Shown piece after piece: positions 55,270 through 63,906 of a stretch of 64,000 bases of DNA. The stretch is taken from positions 1 to 64,000 of the forward strand of contig CAZZBB010000052.1 in NCBI GenBank assembly GCA_964652195.1, given 5' to 3'. The notes beneath the pieces were generated by a model. That model was given only the letters and a program-made list of their open reading frames with translations. It made no database searches and was not told where the DNA came from. Each line of letters begins with the position of its first letter. Position 1 is the stretch's first letter. The DNA comes from MSPOR6 sp964652195. Its GTDB lineage: Bacteria; Poribacteria; WGA-4E; WGA-3G. A program made the position numbers and the translations under genes.

Positions 55270-56955
55270 CTATTCAATCTTCGGGTCTAATTCCTTTGCT
55301 TTAGCAGAGTCTGCTTCTGCTGCATCATGCTGTCCAAGTGCTTGTTTTGCCTTACTGCGATCATAATATGCCTTAGCATAGTTCGGGTTTAGTTCGATTG
55401 ACATGTCGTAATCTTCAATCGCGCCATCATAATCCTCAAAGACAGCTTTTGCGACACCACGTTTGTGATAGATGGCAGTCCGACAAACGGCACATTCCAT
55501 TTCTGACTGGATTGCATCATCACTGTCTGATATGATATTTTGATATAGGGTTAGTGCTGCTTCCTTATTCCCCTGTTGACTTTTAAGTTGTGCTAACTGA
55601 TGTTTTGCCTGTACGAGGTGATTATAGATACATAGCCATTTTATTTTGCGGTTGATTGCTTCACGATAGTCGTTTATCGTTCCTTGATATAATTTTTCTG
55701 TTTCTTTCAAGTTTTCGTGTTGTGATTCAAACTCTCCGAAAATGTAATTTGCTTTTCCTCTGTGGTAATAGGAGATTGCCCGTTTCGGTTTTTGCTGGAT
55801 AACTTCGGAAAGATGGACTATTGCCTCTTTATATAATCTTCTTGCTGCATACAAATGCTTCTTTTTCTCTTCAATGGGTTTACGATTGATAACCTCAGTA
55901 AATTCATCAATTATCGTTTGATATATGTTCAATACATCTGATATTTCTCCATTTTCAATTCTTCTTTTGGCAAGGTGGAACCTTGCCTTTGCTTGACCTT
56001 CAAACCAAGTGCTTTCTCCGGCTAATTTCCTTAGGAATTTTTGAAGACTTGAAGCTAAAGAAATTCTGATAAATCGTAGCTGCCAAGAAAAAAATAATCC
56101 AAAACGGGTAAGACTGAATCGTTCTCTATTGAGTTTATAAGCTGAGAGTTTATTGAGAAGGTACTCGTCCTGTTTCTCTAAAGAGTACATCACTGAGGAT
56201 CTGTTTAAGTAGACATTAGCCAAATCTGGATTGAGTCTAATGGCATCATCGTAGTGTGCGATTGCTCCCTTAATGTCTCCGTGTTCACGACAATTAGATG
56301 CATCATAAGATTTTACATAAGCTTGAATACGAGGACGTTTTTGCCATGAATCAATCGACTCTACACCATCTGTTTCGTTCAACAAGCTTTTAAGAAGGTC
56401 TGAGGCAATGCCTGTACCCTTAATGGATTCACTATCATCAACCGATACATCTCCAGAACTAACAATAGCGATAACTTTACCTTTTGTATCCAGCACCGGA
56501 CTGCCACTATACCCCTTTCCGTCAGTAATATTGAACTCTACGACGATATGTTTACCACTGTTTGTAATACTATAAACAGTACCTTCCACGCGGTCTGTTT
56601 TATTCTTACGATTTCCTAAGAGACAGACTTGCTCACCTTTGCGAACTTTTTTACTATTGCCGAGGGGAAACGGTGTGCCTTCCTCTGCAACCTTTAGAAC
56701 AGTGAGATCGTTTATGTCATCAAAGGCTATAATACCTTCAACGGTATAGGTTGTTTCTGTTTCAACGCACTTTACAGTGATTGTTGATGCACCAGCAAGA
56801 ACATGAACATTGGTTACGATTTTGTCTGGCTCAATGAAAAATCCATTGCCTAAAGCAATAGATTTATCCACCGTATATTTCTTTTTCAAGAGAACTGTTG
56901 TGCCTATGATTTCTTCAGTGTGCTGCGAGGAAATATCATCCCTTTCTTGTTCCAT
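55270..56955 (-). CDS. Cytosolic trypsin-like serine protease with TPR array
   Basis: 561 residues, no signal peptide. S1C-type protease domain (about 15-185): NVHVLAGAST with catalytic His, FDDINDLTVLKV with Asp, and GKGYSGSPVLDTKGKVIAI with the nucleophile Ser. No PDZ domain. TPRs follow (IAHYDDAIRLNPDLANVYLN, AIEDYDMSIELNPNYAKAYY and a less regular middle). This layout resembles trypsin-TPR proteins of signalling or conflict systems. It lies between sigma-WD40 copies 2 and 3 on the same strand, which makes it a candidate protease for releasing the tethered sigma domains (inference only). Confidence 0.75.
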   Translation of the reverse strand: MEQERDDISSQHTEEIIGTTVLLKKKYTVDKSIALGNGFFIEPDKIVTNVHVLAGASTITVKCVETETTYTVEGIIAFDDINDLTVLKVAEEGTPFPLGNSKKVRKGEQVCLLGNRKNKTDRVEGTVYSITNSGKHIVVEFNITDGKGYSGSPVLDTKGKVIAIVSSGDVSVDDSESIKGTGIASDLLKSLLNETDGVESIDSWQKRPRIQAYVKSYDASNCREHGDIKGAIAHYDDAIRLNPDLANVYLNRSSVMYSLEKQDEYLLNKLSAYKLNRERFSLTRFGLFFSWQLRFIRISLASSLQKFLRKLAGESTWFEGQAKARFHLAKRRIENGEISDVLNIYQTIIDEFTEVINRKPIEEKKKHLYAARRLYKEAIVHLSEVIQQKPKRAISYYHRGKANYIFGEFESQHENLKETEKLYQGTINDYREAINRKIKWLCIYNHLVQAKHQLAQLKSQQGNKEAALTLYQNIISDSDDAIQSEMECAVCRTAIYHKRGVAKAVFEDYDGAIEDYDMSIELNPNYAKAYYDRSKAKQALGQHDAAEADSAKAKELDPKIE

Positions 56956-57023
56956 TAATGTTCTACTCCTAACTGATAATCGAACAATGATCTTCTCTCT
57001 GTTTGCAGGTGGTGGTTCTAAAT

Positions 57024-57122
57024 TCAGTTAGCTGGTGAAGTATTGACGATCTGATTACCGCCAAGGTTTAACTCTACTAAATCTGTCAATCCTTCAAGGG
57101 TCTGTATTCTGATTTCGTGATA
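57024..57122 (-). pseudogene. Leucine-rich-repeat gene remnant
   Basis: Reading on the minus strand without start: YHEIRIQTLEGLTDLVELNL, then GGNQIVNTSPAN and stop. LxxLxxLxxLxLxxNxI is a standard leucine-rich repeat. It is cut at its upstream end by the family B element that starts at 57123, and no LRR sequence is found beyond that element. Confidence 0.6.
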
Positions 57123-57222
57123 ATACGGTTTCTATATGAAAATATTTCTCTATTGTAGCATAAACTGTCAATTTGCGCATTCCCCGTTTCGTTCCTATAT
57201 GATAATTAATAAAAATGGTATT
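57123..57222 (+). repeat. Family B palindromic element (100 bp)
   Basis: It begins AATACGGTTTCTATATGAAA and ends TAATAAAAATGGTAT, with the shared core TATTGTAGCATAAACTGTCA and ATTTGCGC. It abuts the LRR remnant. Confidence 0.6.
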
Positions 57223-57258
57223 TAAAGTGAACATTGAAAATTATAACACAAAATCCCT

Positions 57259-57364
57259 GTAGGAGCGATCTCCGAATCGCGATTTAACTCATTGATAGTC
57301 CGGAATCGGAGTTCCCGACTACATCTCAAAATGTTCCATTAAATCTAAAGTTTACTACAGTTAA
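57259..57364 (+). repeat. Dispersed GTAGG-hairpin repeat, copy 3
   Basis: GTAGGAGCGATCTCCGAATC and the oppositely oriented TCGGAGTTCCCGACTACA frame the element. The tail AAAATGTTCCATTAAATCTA and AAGTTTACTACA matches copies at 45671 and 93. Confidence 0.65.
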
Positions 57365-57475
57365 ATTTTGAACAGAACTGATGTCTCTGATTTAATTGTT
57401 CGTGAGTAAAAACTCTTCGGTTTATGTAAATAGTAAGTGCTTTCTAATTGATTTTTGCTATAGTATAGTGTAATT

Positions 57476-57540
57476 CCAACACCGCACCCATCTCCGCAGA
57501 TAAGTAAGCACGAGTTCAGAAATGGTTTAAATTAGAATCT
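57476..57540 (+). pseudogene. Duplicated panB 3' end remnant
   Basis: Nearly identical to the end of panB (47450-47517). It reads I-S-A-D-K, then an in-frame TAA where panB has Leu, then ARVQKWFKLES and stop. The similarity continues past the stop into the sequence after panB, directly up to the sigma-WD40 copy 3 end, so both copies share the same downstream flank. Confidence 0.85.
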
Positions 57541-57562
57541 TAATACATCTCTGCATATTTTC

Positions 57563-60490
57563 TTATCTTGTATTCCATTGAGAATCTTGTATTCCTTTGA
57601 GAACTTCTTCCCAATCCCACACAAGGATTGTACCATCCTGCCCCGTACTCACAAGCGTTTTACCATCAGGTGAAAATACCAATGTCTCTACTGGTTTTGC
57701 ATGCCCATCAAGTGTAGTGAGTTTGTCCCCAGATTCAACATCCCATAGTTCAATCACGCCGCTTCCAAGTCCACTAACAAGCACGAGACTATCTGGTGCA
57801 AACACTAACGTTTCAACTCCACCATCAATCTCCCTCAGAAGCGTCAGTTTACTACTTCCCATTACATAGATTCGGTCAGTACTTCCCGCTGCGAGCAGGA
57901 CACCATTTGAAGAGAATGACAAAGTTGTAATCTGTTCCCGTCCTGGATTCTGCACTGTAAACGAAGTCAACGCAGCACCACTTTCCACATCCCACATATC
58001 AACCTGTCCTTTCCAAGTTCCACTGACAAGTTTCTCTCCATCCGTTGAGAATTCTAAAGCACTTATTTCTGGGAGTTGCGGGAAAAACGCCCCGTGTGGA
58101 CTTACCAAATAACCATCTTCATTAAAATTCAGTTCATCTGATAGAGGCATGTTTACAGAAGTACCTGTTTCCGTATTCCACACGCGAATAATATTGTTGT
58201 AACTGCTGAAAGCTACTATTTTGCCCTGAGGTGAAAAAGCAATTTCTGAAGGGATGCCTCCTGTTACTATGTTCGTCAGTTCACGACCTGTCTGAACATC
58301 AGTCAAACGAAGATAGTTATCTGAAATTAGTTCAGAAAAACCGAGTCCTATATCTTCCATAAAAGTCACATTACCTTTTGCACGGATACTGGCAAGTTTT
58401 GCTGCATCAGGTGAAAATGCCGTAGTCGTCAACAAATCTAGATGTCCTATAGTCTGGAATTCAGATACTTGCGGGGTCTTCAGATCCCAAAATGTAATTG
58501 AGCCGTTAAACGCAACACTCGCAAGTGTTGTGTTATTTTTCAGAAAAGCAACTGCTTTTACGTACCCTGTGTGTCCAGTGATACGTGTCGGTAATCTATT
58601 CTTCGTTTCTGTATTCCAAAATAGCACCGCGCCATCTGTACTCGAACTAACGAGTATTGTACCATCAGGCGAAAACGTTAGCGAAGCGATACCATTGATA
58701 TGTCCAGTCAACCTCCCGATCAGTCTTCCAGTGGTGGTATTCCACAACCGCACTTTCTTATCGGTGCTCCCGCTTGCAAGCATTTTTCCATCCGGTGAGA
58801 AAGCTAACGCGTTTGTCCAACCTGTTTGTTTTCGGAATATATTTCGGAGGATGATTGGTTTGTCATTACCGGTAGTATCCCATAATCGCAATGTTGTTTT
58901 TATGTTTGCATTTGTATTCTTGCTTACACTGGCAAGGCGTGTACCATCGGGAGAAAATGCCAGGGCGATAACATGTTTATCTTCCCCTATTTCATCAAAG
59001 ATGGATAACATCTTACCGGTCGTAACGTCCCACAACTCGATTTTCGTGCGCCGTCCTCCAACTACAAATTTATCATGTGTGAGCGCGTAGGGTTCAGGGA
59101 AAGTGATTCTCCTTTCAGGTCGATTTTCGAAATTCTTAACGGTACTTTCATCGGTTTCAACATCTAACCTTCTAATTGTGTTTCCCCAACCATCCACACT
59201 GGTAAGAACTTTCCCGTCTTCAGAAAATCGCACCACCGAGGCAGACGAAAGAGCATCAATGAATGGCACTTTCCGACCAGTCGCTACTTCCCACAGCTGA
59301 AGCTCATTTCCACTGAATCTACCTCCACCATTGGCAAGAAAACGTCCATCTGGCGAAAATGTAAGGGATTGACACATTCCAGGGAACATAGTTATTTCTT
59401 TACCAGTTTTTGCATCATAAAGCCATACACCGATATTACTACCTACCGCGAGTAGCGTGCCATCCGGTGAGAATTGCATAACATTAATTCCACCTTTCCC
59501 TAAACGCGCTTTCGCTGCCCTCGGCAATTTCCACTTTGTATAATCTTCTGCTATTTCATCTGTTTGCGTATCTGACATTACTGCAGCGACATCAGATTGC
59601 TTTTCAGGAATATTGTCTTTATTCTGGGCATTGACACTCTTAATTTGAAACTGCATATTTGGCTTAGATTCTAAGTTTGCTACTATTGGAGCGTCAATAA
59701 TTTCAACCGACATTTCTGCCGTAGCATCTAAACTATAAGGTTTTTGAAAACGCACCAGATATTGATGGTTTCCAAAACCGAGCATGAATAACACCACTAC
59801 TAATGTAGAAGTAGCTACTGCCCAAGGCATTAACGGATTGCTACCGACTGGTGCCACCGGTTTGCTTCGTGAGATTTCTTTCATTATCGTATCCGTGAGG
59901 TTTGGTGAAATCTGGTAATTCTCTAACGCTTCTCTAATGATTCCTTCATCCTTCTGCAAACGCTTCTGAGCGCGATGAAGTCGACTTTTAATGGTATTTG
60001 CGGAAACACCTAAAAACGCACCAATCTCTTTACATGACATATCTCCAAAATAGTGAAGTGTCATGACAGTCCGTTCACTTTCCTTAAGTTTTGAAAGCAG
60101 TTTTTCGACAACAATACGCTGGGTTTCTGCCGAGGAGCGTTTGTTTTCTGTAGCAACATATTCCGAATAAGTTGATTCTTCAGGTTGTGTGTTTTCAATC
60201 TTCTCTTGCAGTTGGGTCCGGATGTTCTTATTACGTAACCATGTATTGCAAAGATTTGAAGCAATTACATACAACCATCCAGCAAATAGTTGTGGTTTCT
60301 TCAAAGTTCTGAGTTGCTGATATGCCCTCAGAAATGTATCCTGCGTAAGTTCCTCAGCAAAATGAAAATCCCCAATTTTCTTCCATACAAGGGCATGAAC
60401 CTGCTTTTGGTATTTTTCAACAAGCTCCGAGAATGCATTATCATCACCTTCAAGACTTCGGTGAATCAGGTGTGTATCATTGTTTATCAT
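57563..60490 (-). CDS. ECF sigma factor - TM - WD40 propeller fusion, copy 3
   Basis: About 975 residues from the preferred ATG at 60490 (GGAGGG upstream), matching the N-terminus of copies 1 and 2. A longer frame to 60526 would add 12 residues. Region 2 (VEKYQKQVHALVWKKIGDFH) and region 4 (CKEIGAFLGVSANTIKSRLH) are intact. One TM helix (STLVVVLFMLGFG), then roughly 14 degenerate WD40 repeats. The C-terminus KGIQDSQWNTR is longer than copy 1 (KGIQEK) because a ~19-bp tandem duplication at 57567-57605 shifted the stop. Closest to copy 1 in layout. Confidence 0.85.
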   Translation of the reverse strand: MINNDTHLIHRSLEGDDNAFSELVEKYQKQVHALVWKKIGDFHFAEELTQDTFLRAYQQLRTLKKPQLFAGWLYVIASNLCNTWLRNKNIRTQLQEKIENTQPEESTYSEYVATENKRSSAETQRIVVEKLLSKLKESERTVMTLHYFGDMSCKEIGAFLGVSANTIKSRLHRAQKRLQKDEGIIREALENYQISPNLTDTIMKEISRSKPVAPVGSNPLMPWAVATSTLVVVLFMLGFGNHQYLVRFQKPYSLDATAEMSVEIIDAPIVANLESKPNMQFQIKSVNAQNKDNIPEKQSDVAAVMSDTQTDEIAEDYTKWKLPRAAKARLGKGGINVMQFSPDGTLLAVGSNIGVWLYDAKTGKEITMFPGMCQSLTFSPDGRFLANGGGRFSGNELQLWEVATGRKVPFIDALSSASVVRFSEDGKVLTSVDGWGNTIRRLDVETDESTVKNFENRPERRITFPEPYALTHDKFVVGGRRTKIELWDVTTGKMLSIFDEIGEDKHVIALAFSPDGTRLASVSKNTNANIKTTLRLWDTTGNDKPIILRNIFRKQTGWTNALAFSPDGKMLASGSTDKKVRLWNTTTGRLIGRLTGHINGIASLTFSPDGTILVSSSTDGAVLFWNTETKNRLPTRITGHTGYVKAVAFLKNNTTLASVAFNGSITFWDLKTPQVSEFQTIGHLDLLTTTAFSPDAAKLASIRAKGNVTFMEDIGLGFSELISDNYLRLTDVQTGRELTNIVTGGIPSEIAFSPQGKIVAFSSYNNIIRVWNTETGTSVNMPLSDELNFNEDGYLVSPHGAFFPQLPEISALEFSTDGEKLVSGTWKGQVDMWDVESGAALTSFTVQNPGREQITTLSFSSNGVLLAAGSTDRIYVMGSSKLTLLREIDGGVETLVFAPDSLVLVSGLGSGVIELWDVESGDKLTTLDGHAKPVETLVFSPDGKTLVSTGQDGTILVWDWEEVLKGIQDSQWNTR

Positions 60491-60510
60491 AGATTCCCTC
60501 CGATTATATT

Positions 60511-60549
60511 TATAATGACAACGCAAAGGAATAAATGGGGTGCATAATT
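60511..60549 (-). promoter_or_regulatory. Shared bipartite motif upstream of sigma-WD40 copy 3
   Basis: On the minus strand: AATTATGCACCC, 19 nt, TCATTATA, 20 nt before the start codon context of copy 3. Spacing is identical to copies 1 and 2 although the 19-nt spacer sequence differs. The sequence beyond it, 60550-60837, is AT-rich with one hairpin. Confidence 0.65.
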
Positions 60550-60755
60550 ATAAATAAAATGAAAAAACTTTGATAAATGAGGTAGTATTACGCAAATTTT
60601 ATATAAATAAATGATAATAAAAGTTTTTTAATGTAGAGGGTGATGATATAGTATTTTGTCACTAAATCTCACCAAATAGTATATATTAATTTGTCCTTGA
60701 TTTAGTATGGACTCAATAAAAGATAACGATCTTCTTAAATTGACGTATATAGTTT

Positions 60756-60775
60756 GGTTCGGAAACCGAACCTAC
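60756..60775 (-). repeat. GTAGG hairpin, short form
   Basis: On the minus strand GTAGG overlaps a perfect hairpin GGTTCGG-TTT-CCGAACC. Related in layout, not stem sequence, to 34335-34358 and 45673-45695. Confidence 0.55.
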
Positions 60776-60837
60776 CAATCTGGAATATCTCTAAATCGGA
60801 ATCTATGATTCGACTTGTACTCTACAACAGTCTAAGA

Positions 60838-61608
60838 TTACATGTCCAAAGGCACAACATCAGCATATACATAAGTTGGTGCGGTATTGCTGCTGGAATG
60901 TATCTTGTCATTTTTCTCCTTTGATGCAGACTCAATATCTCTTTGAACTATTCTACCGGGTTTGGCATCAACCGGGGAACTAAACATCGGTCCATCAACG
61001 ACACAGGTATGAAATTCTCCATTTTCACCAAGTGGATCCACACCATCCGGCAAATCCGCAAGAAGTTCTGCATCAAACCATCGTCCAGCAAAGTCTGCGG
61101 GAACTTTAATAGGGTTGAGTGCGGTAATAATAGCGCGTAAACCAGAGGAAATCATCTCTTGGGCAAGTTCGGTTGTGTCTGACCCCCAAACAGGAAAGAT
61201 CGGTGTGAAGCCTGTCCCTTTCAGTTTGTCCTCTCGGTAGGCACGGATATCCTCCAAGAATAGATCACCAAATGCGAAATGTGATGCGGTTAGATCTGAC
61301 GGTAATTCTTCTACTTCTGAAAGGAACTTACGCATGGCATCTTCATATATTGCATTAGAGCAAGGATACGGAATGGGTATCTCGTATAAAGGCACACCGA
61401 GTTTCTCGGATTGTTGTTTTAATACCCAGGCTGGAGTTGAGTGAATAGATACACGGTCAAATGTCTTAGTTACGGTGGTAAAGATGCCACGCACATCGTA
61501 TTTATCGGGTTGCTGTCGTAATGTATGTAGTCCCCATGCAGAATCTTTACCTGAGGACCAGGAGACTAATACAGGTGTTGGGGTTATTTTGTTTGTTTCT
61601 TTTTTCAT
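60838..61608 (-). CDS. Diphthine-ammonia ligase-like ATP-binding protein (Dph6 family)
   Basis: 256 residues. PP-loop ATP pyrophosphatase: SWSSGKDSAWGLHTLR at the N-terminus, ASHFAFGDLFLEDIRAYRED in the middle, and GENGEFHTCVVDGP, the family's conserved GExGE(F/Y)HT motif. In eukaryotes the family amidates diphthine; bacteria lack diphthamide, so the bacterial substrate is unknown. Cytoplasmic. Downstream of trpG on the same strand, separated by a hairpin. Confidence 0.82.
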   Translation of the reverse strand: MKKETNKITPTPVLVSWSSGKDSAWGLHTLRQQPDKYDVRGIFTTVTKTFDRVSIHSTPAWVLKQQSEKLGVPLYEIPIPYPCSNAIYEDAMRKFLSEVEELPSDLTASHFAFGDLFLEDIRAYREDKLKGTGFTPIFPVWGSDTTELAQEMISSGLRAIITALNPIKVPADFAGRWFDAELLADLPDGVDPLGENGEFHTCVVDGPMFSSPVDAKPGRIVQRDIESASKEKNDKIHSSSNTAPTYVYADVVPLDM

Positions 61609-61638
61609 AATTGATTATATAAAGTAATATCTTTGAAC

Positions 61639-61680
61639 ACCCTATGGTAGAGTTGTTAGAAAACCACGCTACCATAGGGT
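61639..61680 (-). terminator. Hairpin downstream of trpG
   Basis: A perfect 12-bp stem ACCCTATGGTAG / CTACCATAGGGT with an 18-nt loop lies just after the trpG stop. No strong T-run follows, so termination may be partial. Confidence 0.55.
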
Positions 61681-61688
61681 AGAAGTAA

Positions 61689-62252
61689 TTATAATGTCAA
61701 AAAGTTACCTAATAGACTCTTTCCAGCAGTTGTTAAAATGGATTCTGGATGAAACTGCACACCCCAAATGGGCAGTGTTTTATGACGAATACCCATAATC
61801 TCGTCCTGATCTGTCCATGCGGTAATCTCAAGACAATCTGGTAATGTATCTCTTTTTACGATGAGAGAATGGTAGCGTGTTGCTTCAAATGGGTTATCCA
61901 AACCTTCAAACAGATCTATGTCATTGTGATGAATCATAGATGTTTTCCCATGCATTAAACGATCTGCACGTACAACTTCACCTCCAAAGGTATCCCCAAT
62001 GCATTGATGTCCAAGACAGACCCCTAAGATCGGAACTTTTCCAGCGAAGTGTTTGATAGTATCGTTTGAAATACCAGCCTCTTTTGGTGTGCATGGTCCG
62101 GGAGAAATAACAATCCTTTCTGGTGCTAACGCGTCTAATTCCTCTATACCAATCTTTCGACTCCGATGTACTTCTAATTCTGCCCCCAGTTCACCGAAGT
62201 ATTGTACTAAGTTATAGGTAAATGAGTCATAGTTGTCAATCATTAAAACCAT
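61689..62252 (-). CDS. trpG: Anthranilate synthase component II / glutamine amidotransferase
   Basis: 187 residues. Supplies ammonia from glutamine to TrpE. IDNYDSFTYNLVQYF is the family start, the nucleophile is Cys79 in GVCLGHQCIG, and the His-Glu pair is in VQFHPES near the end. It may also serve as PabA for folate. It begins 3 nt after trpE, so the pair is translationally linked. Confidence 0.93.
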   Translation of the reverse strand: MVLMIDNYDSFTYNLVQYFGELGAELEVHRSRKIGIEELDALAPERIVISPGPCTPKEAGISNDTIKHFAGKVPILGVCLGHQCIGDTFGGEVVRADRLMHGKTSMIHHNDIDLFEGLDNPFEATRYHSLIVKRDTLPDCLEITAWTDQDEIMGIRHKTLPIWGVQFHPESILTTAGKSLLGNFLTL

Positions 62253-62255
62253 CTT

Positions 62256-63767
62256 TTATCTCCTATGATGTAACAAACCTTGTTGAGCCAATTCGATAGC
62301 AGTGAGCATTGCCCATGCTTTACTGACAGTTTCATAATACTCATTTTCAGGTATAGAATCGGCAACGACCCCACCACCTGCCTGCACATAGGCAATACCA
62401 TCTTTAATAACTGCAGTTCGAATGGTTATTGCTGTATCTGCACTGCCTGAAAAACTGAAATAACCCACTGTTCCACCGTAGGTCCCCCTTCTTGTCGGTT
62501 CCAGTTCTTCAATGATTTCCATTGCACGTATTTTTGGGGCACCAGAGAGTGTACCAGCGGGGAGGCATGCCCGGATAACATCAAAAGCAGTAAGATTTTC
62601 ACGCAATCGTCCGATCACATGAGAAACGATATGCATCACATGTGAGAATTTTTCGACTATCATTAGATCGGTAACCTCAACGGAGTGATACTCACACACG
62701 CGCCCAAGGTCGTTTCTACCTAAATCCACCAGCATCACATGTTCCGCACGTTCCTTTGGATCTGAAATGAGTTCTTCTTCTAATTCACGATCCTCATCAT
62801 CCGTTTTGCCACGCGGGCGTGTTCCGGCAATCGGAACAGTCTGTACAAGTCCATCTTCCACCCGCACCATCATTTCTGGTGATGCCCCAACTATCTCAAA
62901 ACTATCATACTTCAGATAATACATATACGGGGATGGATTTACAACTCGCAAAGCCCGATAGATATCAAAAGAATCCACTGAAACAGGACGACTGAATCGT
63001 TGTGAAGGTACAACTTGTATTATGTCACCTGCAGCGATGTACTTTTTTGCACGTCGAACGACCTCTTCGTAATCTGATTTTGTGAAATTTGAAGGCGGAT
63101 CAGGAACCGTCTCAACATCACTATCTGATCTATCGTCTAAACTTTTTACCGTAAGCACCTTTGAGGTAGATGTGAGCTTCTCTACCAACGAATCAATTTT
63201 AGCAATCGCATCTGTGTACGCTGTTTCTACATCTCCATCAATATGGGCATTGGCAACAACTTTAATCTGATGGTTAACATGATCAAATATAAGTATCGTA
63301 TCGGCAATCATGAAAAAGCAATCTGGAACTTGCAGTTCATCTTCGTTTGTATCAGGTAATTCTTCCACGAAACGCACCATATCATAGGTCATATAACCAA
63401 CTGCACCACCGTGGAATTCTGGTAGACCATCAACACTGACTGGTTGATATTGTTGCATTAATTCTTCAAGTGCACTCAGAGGATCTTCGTACTCTTTGAC
63501 CACCTTTTCTCTTTTTCCAAAGTCCTCTATGGTTACCTCGTTTCCTTTGCTTTGGAAGAGAATTGATGGTTGGCTTCCCAAAAAAGAATATCGAGCAACT
63601 TTCTCACCACCTTCAACACTTTCCAAAAGGAACGCGAAATCATCAGGCATTAATTTGTAGAAAGCGGATACTGGTGTCTCCATATCTGCCAAGATAGATC
63701 GATAAACAGGTATCGTGTTTCCTTGTTTTGCTTTTACCTGAAATTCTTGTAATGTAGGATAATACAT
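62256..63767 (-). CDS. trpE: Anthranilate synthase component I
   Basis: 503 residues, the usual length. Converts chorismate to anthranilate. An N-terminal regulatory domain with LLESVEGGEKVARYSFLG, the LLES element linked to tryptophan feedback in this family, is followed by the chorismate-binding domain with FDIYRALRVVNPSPYMYYL, VDLGRNDLGRV, PAGTLSGAPKIRAMEIIEEL and GGTVGYFSFSG. First gene before trpG. No leader peptide or T-box is visible in 63768-63906. Confidence 0.94.
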   Translation of the reverse strand: MYYPTLQEFQVKAKQGNTIPVYRSILADMETPVSAFYKLMPDDFAFLLESVEGGEKVARYSFLGSQPSILFQSKGNEVTIEDFGKREKVVKEYEDPLSALEELMQQYQPVSVDGLPEFHGGAVGYMTYDMVRFVEELPDTNEDELQVPDCFFMIADTILIFDHVNHQIKVVANAHIDGDVETAYTDAIAKIDSLVEKLTSTSKVLTVKSLDDRSDSDVETVPDPPSNFTKSDYEEVVRRAKKYIAAGDIIQVVPSQRFSRPVSVDSFDIYRALRVVNPSPYMYYLKYDSFEIVGASPEMMVRVEDGLVQTVPIAGTRPRGKTDDEDRELEEELISDPKERAEHVMLVDLGRNDLGRVCEYHSVEVTDLMIVEKFSHVMHIVSHVIGRLRENLTAFDVIRACLPAGTLSGAPKIRAMEIIEELEPTRRGTYGGTVGYFSFSGSADTAITIRTAVIKDGIAYVQAGGGVVADSIPENEYYETVSKAWAMLTAIELAQQGLLHHRR

Positions 63768-63906
63768 GAGTGATTCCTTTTTATATCATAAGCATCTAAG
63801 TTATGTACTCTTAATAACTAATAGTTGTTATACAATTCTTATCTATGGTCACCACTACTTGTTCTATCGATCAGATGCAATGATATCAGTTGGATAACAT
63901 TCAATA

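Noticed and set aside
58530..59090. 186-residue plus-strand frame
   Set aside because: Antisense to the WD40 repeats of sigma-WD40 copy 3; its repeat pattern (PSGE, SLPV) is a mirror of the blade codons.
63768..63906. Trp leader peptide or T-box before trpE
   Set aside because: No Trp-rich short frame and no T-box sequence (TGGNACCGCG-like) is visible.
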